A DNA stretch of 64,000 nucleotides from Pseudofabraea citricarpa (Eukaryota > Ascomycota > Leotiomycetes > Helotiales > Dermateaceae), in NCBI GenBank assembly GCA_029641185.1, contig JAPWGK010000007.1, forward strand, positions 682,001 through 746,000. Direction: 5' to 3'. Below the pieces are notes generated by a model, which was not told the origin of the DNA, searched no databases, and saw only the letters and a program-made list of their open reading frames with translations. Numbering within the stretch: the first letter of the stretch is position 1; each line of letters begins with the position of its first letter. Shown here in pieces: positions 57,556 to 64,000 of this stretch. The position numbers and the translations under genes are program-made.

Positions 57556-58623
57556 TTACTTCAACCCAGCAAACGGCTTGGCCTTCTTGCAGAACTCCTT
57601 CCACGTCGTCAACTTATCCACCAAGATGCTATGGCTCTCATCCAAGCTGGCACCTCCATAGTAGCCAAACTCGTTCAAGAGTCTCATATTCTGCAGCAAC
57701 TCCTCCTGGACAAAGTCGGGCATTCCCTGGCCTGCAAGTGCAGCCTTGAAGTCCTCGTGCGACACCTCTACAGACCTAGCATTTTTACCATCCTCGGGGA
57801 AGACGGCCTTGAAATCGTCAACCGTTTCCTGGACGGTGCGATACTCGGTCGCGCCGAGGATGCGCTTGCCGAGCGTCTTCTCGCGGTTGAGCAGGATGCC
57901 CTTGACGAACTTTCCCGTGTCCTCTACCGTGTCGAGGAGAGGAGTAGGCGCACTCGCGGGGACGGGCATGGCGAATGTCCAAGCATTGTCGGGAGGCGTT
58001 GGGCGGAAACTCTGGCCGGGGATGTTGGACATGTACAAGCCAGGCATGAAGAAGGTAGCAGGGAGGTCGATGGAGCGAATATATTCCTCGACGTGGGCCT
58101 TGGAGTCGAAGTGGTAGACCTTGTCTAGCACACCACCAGACACTATGAAGAATGTTAGATGCCCATAATGGCCATGAGGGACTCGAAATTTACATACACT
58201 TGGTAACATCCGGAAGAGAACTCCAGATAAAATGCTGAATACCGGCTTCCTATGGATTCCATTAGCACCCAGAACTATACATGGTAGCTAGATCCGAAAA
58301 CATACCTTAGCAGCATCGGCGATAGCCTTCCCCTGGTTAACCTCAACCTCAACACTCAACTTCTCCCAGTAATTGGTAACGGCGAATACGGCATAAGCAC
58401 CTTCGAGGGCCTTCTTGAACGTCGACTTGTCGCTCAGGTCTGCAGCGACCGTCTCTGCACCCTGGGCTTCGAGGGCCTTGGCTGAAGGCTTAGAGACATC
58501 TCGAGTGACACCACGAACGGTCCAATTCTCACGCATCTTGGGATCTGAGAGGAGGGCCTTGACGACTGAGCCACCTTGGGCACCAGTAGCTCCGAAAACG
58601 ACGATGACTTTCTTTCCGGCCAT
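57556..58623 (-). CDS. NmrA-like NAD(P)-binding protein
   Basis: Three exons (58623-58306, 58249-58198, 58142-57556) give 318 residues. The Rossmann fold opens with KVIVVFGATGAQGGSVVKAL, the GxxGxxG nucleotide-binding motif of the NmrA/HSCARG branch of atypical short-chain dehydrogenases. Further blocks are WTVRGVTRDVSKPSAKALEA, GAETVAADLSDKSTFKKALE and HFIWSSLPDVTKLSGGVLDK. VYHFDSKAHVEEYIRSIDLP and TFFMPGLYMSN follow. The usual catalytic Tyr-x3-Lys of short-chain dehydrogenases is not evident (YHFDSK stands in its place), as in NmrA. Members act as redox sensors or regulators rather than enzymes; the role here is unknown. The second donor was set at 58197 because it restores DVTKLSGG in frame. 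Confidence 0.92.
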
Positions 58624-59737
58624 GATGATGAGATGAGGAGTTTGGTGTGGGAATAGAATTGGATTTGATAGCTGAAAATTGGAGTGAGGTGTTGATTGAA
58701 TGAGAAACTGATTGATTGATAGAGAGAGATATTGAAAGTAGTCCAACCTAATATACTTATACTTCACACAGAAGACTGAAAATCTTGCCCCTCTCTTTCC
58801 CCTCACCTAACTCCATTCCATATCCATCTAGTCTGGTCCATCGGAAATAGCATGTTGTAAGCCCTACATTACTCATGTCAACAGACCATTGTGACAGAGA
58901 ACCATAAGGCTGACGAGGTTCTGCTGTAGCTCTTGGTCCGTCTGCGGACGAAGAATGCTAGAAGTTACGCCGCGAAGGTTTAGAGTGTTGGGGTCATCCG
59001 TGGTCACGCCGACTCGTCGCACGAAATTCAGCATCGAAAGACTTTTTAGCGACTCGGCTTCTCGCTCTCAAACCTCGCGGCCCAATAATTAACAACCACT
59101 ACGCAATAGGTACGCTAATTATTAATCATGACTATGTGTTTCATGATGAGATTTTGATAACTTGCTGTGGCGCATAATGCCACAAACCACTAGAAATATG
59201 CGGGCGGCTTACCAAGGCATCCAATGATTCATAACTCCTACAGTAAGTACAGAAGTACAGGTACCTGGCTAACGGGTCGGTCGGATAGTCATAGTTCCGT
59301 ACCTGGAACAAGGCTCTTACTCTAGATTAATAAGATTCACAATCCCCCCCGTCCGAATTCAATCAGTGTGATCTCTGCAGATTCGTATTCTTGTTCGGCT
59401 CGCTTACATGCAACTCACCGTCTCGCAGACTGCTTGGCTTAGAGTATAGTAGAGAGGATATCAGCGTCAATAGGCACCAACTGAACGGTCAAGAAATATG
59501 ATTCGATATTTCCTCCGGCTGCAATACAATAAATCAAATCAACTGTCAATTTCTAGTGCAACTAGGATGGTAAAACTTTTGGCTGTTATAACCAAGGCTA
59601 GCTCGTTATCAGCCCAGCTTTCACAACGCCATTTTTTTCTATCCATCTGAACACCATGGCTCGAAAATAAAGAAAATCATATGTCATTGCAATAGAAGAA
59701 AGACCTGTTATCTTCCCTTGCAAAAACGTTCGACAAT
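58624..59737. other. 5' flank of the NmrA-like gene, gene-free
   Basis: No gene is seen in 1.1 kb. The first 150 bp upstream of the NmrA-like start are rich in TTGATTGA-type repeats (58690-58730), probably the leader. The rest shows nothing distinctive. Confidence 0.6.
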
Positions 59738-61678
59738 TTATGGAACAATCGCAAAATGCGAAGTCTTGCCACCAGGGCTCGAGGTAAAGTTCTCAATTTC
59801 ACTCAGTGAAAGTCTGGACGAGAAGCTGACATCGCTATCAAGAACCCGTATATGTGCCGTCGAATTACCAGAATCAAAAACGACTGCGAGTTTAATCGTA
59901 TTATCTGTTGGACGTAAGATGTAATCGGAGTCTCCACCAGGTGTGTTTGTGTGTAGAGTTGACTTCAAGTAATCCGAACCAGGGAATAGAGCTTCGACAA
60001 TATCAAACTCGCCACATCCAGAATGCCAACAGGAACAACCAGCAGAACCGTATTGTTGGGTGCGGGGAATATCTGCGTTGAGCATCCAGATTGCCGGCAT
60101 GTCTCCATTGTATCCAGAATCTCCATCATGGGGCATGGAGAACTCGAATAGAAACACTTTGTCAGCTCCATCAAATCCATCTATCAAAAGATTAGAACAT
60201 TAAACTCAAAATTGGCCGAGATACTTACGGTAAGCAACCGAACCTGGTCTAACAAAGCCACAGTCATCATCTTCACACTCCTGGCCAAGCATAATGGCAA
60301 TTTCATTGCCAGATGGCAAGAGATGGTCTTCAAGAATTTCCGGTCCTTCAGCACCATTGGTACCTGTAGAATCGACATAGGAAAGTGAAGCACCGTAAAC
60401 CCTGCTTGCGGTTAGACTGGCTTATGGCGAGGGTTAAAGATAACTTACATATCAAAGACACCTGAGCCCTGACCCCCATGATTTCCCAAGAAAACGAGAT
60501 TATCGAGAACTTGCGAGGTGGAATCATAGTAACCAATTCTGGTGTAGTCATCTGTGCCTTCAAATCCAGCATTAGAACCTGCCTGTGGAGAATGTGCAAG
60601 AATCGATACAGCAGGGGGTGCAGATGGAACAGCAATTTCTAGGGAATCAATGCTTGGTTGTGAAATTGGCACAGCGGAAGAGGTCATCGCAACAGGTACT
60701 ATTCAAATGTCAGTCACACATAACCACAATCCTTGGGGGCTCCAGCTTACAAGGAGTGATTGGTGATGTAGGTTTTACTGTTACACTTCCAGGATAGTAG
60801 TTACTTGTCCAGGAGACGATCTTTCCGTCAATTGTTGCAGTGACCATATCAGCTGTCTCAGTAGCACCATCAGCCGTCTTTGTCGGAGTACTTGCTTCAA
60901 ATTCATTGTTGGCAGCAATTTCTGAAATTGTAACAGTCGTGGTTCGGGTTGAGAGTGTAGTAAGTACATGAACTGTCTTTGTCTTTTCTTCTGGAGCTGA
61001 AGTAGGCGTTGGAGAAGTTGTAGAAAAGCCAAACCAGTTGTTTGTCCAGGACACAACCTTGCCATCAATCGTTGCTGTTACCATAACCGGATCCTCAGCA
61101 GCAGCTTTGATTGGTGTTGCCTTGGAGGGTGTTCCAAACCAGTTGTTAACCCAAGAGACAACCTGACCGTTTATGGTAGCAGTGACCCAATCTTCTCGCT
61201 TTTCCAAGGTGGCCTTGTCTTTGTTGATCTTACGGTGTAGGTGCTGATGGCCTTTGCGGCGTGCAAACGAGTCCTCGCGCCTAGTCTTCTTCAAAGCTGA
61301 GGGCACATAAGCGGCAAACTGCTTCAATTGGACCGGACCACGGATATGGATGGAGACCTGTCAGAATTGTCAGTCTTGTGATACAGATAGCACAAGAGAG
61401 CGCGTGCCAGAAAACAAAAAGCGCGTGATTCATACCTCTTTATTAAGCGGAGCGAGAGGACCACTGAAGTCAACAGGCTCCGTGACACAGATACCACTAG
61501 GAGGCATTTCAATAACCCGATCGTACGTTCCTGGATAACCAACATTGGTGTATTGAATAGCCGTGACTTCTTGACAGAACCAGTTGCCTTCGATCTTAAC
61601 TGAACCAACACCACATTGGTCGCCATGCGCAAGCGACAGGAGGGTGACTGCCATCACTAAAATCAATTTGAACTTCAT
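59738..61678 (-). CDS. tos1: Tos1-type cell-wall protein with three SWxNNWFG modules
   Basis: Five exons (61678-61436, 61357-60751, 60698-60449, 60401-60229, 60180-59738) give 571 residues. A signal peptide (1-19, ending AHG) precedes the Tos1 N-terminal domain (DQCGVGSVKIEGNWFCQEVT, YPGTYDRV). A basic propeptide ends in Lys134-Arg135; three copies of a VTATIDGKVVSWTNNWFG-like module follow at 138-156, 173-191 and 252-271. The C-terminal Tos1 domain has FLGNHGGQGSGVFD, VYGASLSYVDS, GHQ-free IAIMLGQECEDDDCGFVRPG, FSMPHDGDSGYNGDMPAIWM and CGEFDIVEALFPGSD. The E-F-D-I-V-E sequence resembles the ExDxxE active site of GH16 beta-glucanases. Tos1 is a covalently bound wall protein of yeasts and moulds linked to glucan metabolism; enzymatic activity is inferred. 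Confidence 0.9.
60788..61189 (-). repeat. Three-copy protein-level repeat in Tos1
   Basis: Coding copies lie at 61189-61133, 61084-61028 and 60847-60788. Each encodes (M/W)VTATI(D/N)G(K/Q)(V/I)VSW followed by an Asn-rich aromatic end. A fourth, related copy is in the Asp f 4-like gene at 39349-39408. Confidence 0.85.
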
Positions 61679-62776
61679 ATTGAATAGATCGATCGAAGTA
61701 TTCAATAGTAGTCAAGGTGGGTAAAGAGTTAAGAGGATTTGGGTGGGGTGCTGTGTATGTAGAGATCGATCTTAGGACGTTGTGTTGTGTTGATCGGATT
61801 ATTCTGTTTGCTGCGAGGACGCGACGTCTTAAGGGAGAGCCGTGAGCGGACCAGCACTCAATATGTATGTTAAGGAGTGGACGGAAAGATCGCTATGTTA
61901 AAGGGCTATCGGAAGATAGAAGTAATGTTAATCAAGGTAGCTGGTGTAAATGAGGGTGCGGAGATGTTCAAGTGTAAGGCAAGTCGGAAAGTTGAGCTGT
62001 CGATGTCAAATTCACCCAACACTACGCGAGCCCAGTCCGCTCCTTCCCTCTGCGAAGACCAATCGGTCAACGGCAGGCGATATGTACAAAAATCACAGGC
62101 CGTACACATGAAGGTGTGGGCAGGTACCTGGCCTGATTTCTAGAATGTTATTTGCATTCTAGTTGTGCCAGGTTACTCATGTCACACTCTTTACGACTCT
62201 TGACGAATACGTCTATCAGCTTCAAGGTTTACTCCTAGCGGTACTCAGCAGCTCTGCCAAGTGAAGACCGCTTGTCCATCACTGTGTTCTCTGCAGCTCA
62301 ACTGCATGTAGGAATTCTCGTCTCGTTCGATTGTTCAAATCTTGCCACTTTCATTTGACTCTATATAGCAGTCGACAAAGTGCCAGCACGATACCTTGCA
62401 AAGAGCACGAAAAAAAAGAGCCAAAGAGCATCAAGACTCCTGGCAATATGATATTGTTGATTGCTGGAGTAAGGAAGACATTGCTAAGTATGTAACATAA
62501 GCGACCAGATCCTAGGGGTTTCTTTTTTCAAGGTGCATTTTCATGCCCGACAAAACAAGCCCATGATAATCTAGTCACCCTGCAGAAATAAACCACTTGG
62601 ATATTCCTAAAGGTTGAGCAAAGCCATATTCGCGTAACATGCATAGCTAATTAAACGCAGTAAGCAAAAGAACAGAAAACTATATTCGTTATTTTTGTGC
62701 GCCAATATCTATGAAGAACGCCTGTGCAGAGCGTTTCTTTCATGTTCCATGCCTAAGCCCATCACTGCTATATTCT
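61679..62776. other. Spacer upstream of tos1
   Basis: No gene seen in 1.1 kb. The tos1-proximal part holds GTTGTGTTGTG repeats (61781-61793). The rest shows nothing distinctive. Confidence 0.6.
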
Positions 62777-64000
62777 TCATCCTAACAGATCGTCCAATCC
62801 ATTGCCTAATTTCTGACCACCCTGTGGTTGGGCTGGTCGTTGCTGGGCAGGAGCGGGAGATGAAGTCGTGCCCCAAATGCCAGCACTAGCTTTCTCTTTT
62901 GCCAACTGTCCTAAAGCTGGGCCTGCAGTTGGGGTGTTCGTCTTCTTGATTCCTGCACTTGCAGATGACCAGATTGAACCAAAAGCATCCCCACCCGATG
63001 GCTTAGCTGCAGGTGTTGGCTTCATTGTAGAGGCTGCTGATCCTGGCTTTTGCTGAGGCTGGGCAACTGGAACTTGAACTGAAGTGAAATAATTTGGCTG
63101 CGAGCCTTGGTAGGAGGTTGGCGCCGAAGGTGCTGCTGGTCGAGCCTGGGCAACGGCTGGTGGAGAGAATGCTGAATAGTTGATTGGAGTTGCGTTGCTA
63201 CTAGGTGCAGGTGAGATTGAAGAGAACCCGACCAAATCTGATAGGTTTGCCTGTTGTGGTGCGGATACTGGTTGCGGTGCAGCATATTGGGTATTGGAGG
63301 TCGTAGTAGCAGTGGGAGCTGCAATTCCAAAAGATGGTGCAGAAGTCTGGACCGAAGGTGTAGCTGATTGGAAGTCATCGAAATCGTCATCGTCGTCGTC
63401 TACTACATTATTGGCTGCAGCTGGCGCCACAACAGGAGCTGAAACTGGAATCGGATCGTCAAATGAGAACAAATCAACTTCGGGTTCTTTTTTCTTGGGA
63501 GGTTCGGGCTTCTTTGCAACTCTTTCCGTCTTTCGTCGGCTCGATGAAGATGTTTCTGCTTGTCTTCTTCCTGAAGCTGGTGCAGCTCCCTCGTCGTACT
63601 CGTCGTACTCTTCGAACCGATCCCTTCCACCACCGCCTCCACCACCTGACTCATTACGGCTTCCAGAATCCTGGAAATCGCTTGTTTGACCTCCGAAACC
63701 ACCTCCGTCGCCATAAACACCACCGCTATAGCCACCATATCCACCACCGCCACCCCCAGAGCCGCCCTCTTCGCTGCCAAACCCTCCATATCTGCTGCTG
63801 CTTGATAAACCACCTCCAAGACCTGCCCCTCCTTCAACACCCCCATATTTGTTCCTTGTAGCTCTTGCTTTCTTGCGTTCTGCACGAATCCGATCAACGT
63901 CGCTGAGAAGTTCCGCGAGTTCTTTGGCTCTGTTTCGAACATTTATACCTTGATCTTTCCCATTCTGGTCGATGAAGTGGAATTGTCTCAACATTTTGAG
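62777..64000 (-). CDS. ent3: Epsin-type ENTH protein (Ent3-like), 5' end cut off
   Basis: Partial gene; the 5' exon(s) lie beyond 64000. The visible frame has at least 407 codons and reaches the window edge, where CTCAAA precedes the first in-window ATG, so that ATG is probably internal. It begins with the end of an ENTH domain (LRQFHFIDQNGKDQGINVRN, RAKELAELLSDVDRIRAERK), which binds phosphoinositides on membranes. A long Gly-rich stretch ([11 protein letters not shown]) and a charged KKPEPPKKKEPEVDLFSFDD follow; DLFSFDD is an adaptor/clathrin-type motif. DDDDDDFDDFQSA is a gamma-adaptin-ear-type acidic phenylalanine motif. The rest is Pro/Ala/Gln-rich and ends GNGLDDLLG, with LDDLL as another clathrin-type box. 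This plan fits Ent3-type epsins of Golgi-endosome transport. Confidence 0.88.
   Translation of the reverse strand, partial: LKMLRQFHFIDQNGKDQGINVRNRAKELAELLSDVDRIRAERKKARATRNKYGGVEGGAGLGGGLSSSSRYGGFGSEEGGSGGGGGGYGGYSGGVYGDGGGFGGQTSDFQDSGSRNESGGGGGGGRDRFEEYDEYDEGAAPASGRRQAETSSSSRRKTERVAKKPEPPKKKEPEVDLFSFDDPIPVSAPVVAPAAANNVVDDDDDDFDDFQSATPSVQTSAPSFGIAAPTATTTSNTQYAAPQPVSAPQQANLSDLVGFSSISPAPSSNATPINYSAFSPPAVAQARPAAPSAPTSYQGSQPNYFTSVQVPVAQPQQKPGSAASTMKPTPAAKPSGGDAFGSIWSSASAGIKKTNTPTAGPALGQLAKEKASAGIWGTTSSPAPAQQRPAQPQGGQKLGNGLDDLLG

Overview
The window looks like chromosomal DNA from a filamentous ascomycete (Pezizomycotina). Genes are split by short introns of about 45-180 bp with GT...AG ends and CTAAC-type branch sites. 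Intergenic DNA is rich in microsatellites. The gene set is typical of moulds: HMG-CoA reductase, Tos1, Atg14, an Asp f 4-like secreted protein, a DUF7492 protein and a CAL-B-type lipase. The class (perhaps Leotiomycetes) is only a guess. I see no prophage, CRISPR array, intact transposon, rRNA gene or intact tRNA. I rebuilt 21 gene models; in each, exon phases add up and the joined protein reads through conserved family motifs. One further small ORF is doubtful.

Layout. 1-2.2 kb: no gene. 2.2-12 kb: a secreted DUF7492 protein with a predicted N-terminal histidine (+), cyclophilin H (-), a membrane RING-H2 protein (+) and a GPALPP/DUF3752 protein (-). 11.7-20 kb: CORVET subunit Vps8 (+), an RCR-like single-pass protein with PPxY motifs (+) and an unrecognised conserved protein (-). 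20.6-27.4 kb: alanyl-tRNA synthetase (+), an ANCHR/ZFYVE19-like protein (-) and a DUF3807 protein (-). 28.4-36.6 kb: a CAL-B-like lipase (+), saccharopine dehydrogenase Lys1 (+), an unrecognised coiled-coil protein (-) and Atg14 (+). 36.6-39.2 kb: no gene, one tRNA-like half. 39.2-47.7 kb: an Asp f 4-like secreted protein (+), an unknown Cys-motif protein (-), a MARVEL protein (-) and Sti1 (-). 48.4-64 kb: HMG-CoA reductase, Pex13, an NmrA-like protein, Tos1 and an epsin-type ENTH protein cut by the window end (all -).

How the genes relate. Most are unlinked housekeeping functions: membrane traffic (Vps8, the ENTH protein, Atg14, Pex13, perhaps the ANCHR and RCR-like proteins), translation and amino-acid supply (AlaRS, Lys1), sterol synthesis (HMGR) and chaperoning (Sti1, cyclophilin H). 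Four secreted products (DUF7492, lipase, Asp f 4-like, Tos1) point to the cell wall and the outside. There is no biosynthetic gene cluster.

The most unusual signal is an 18-20 residue module, close to VTATIDGKVVSWTNNWFG. It sits right behind a Lys-Arg (Kex2) site in two otherwise unrelated secreted proteins 20 kb apart, once in the Asp f 4-like protein and three times in Tos1. Other points are an LPMO-like histidine pair in the DUF7492 protein, an open in-frame leader before AlaRS that could encode a mitochondrial form from a non-AUG start, an uORF whose stop overlaps the vps8 start, an inverted repeat at 53.6-53.9 kb, and widespread 5-bp-period repeats between genes.
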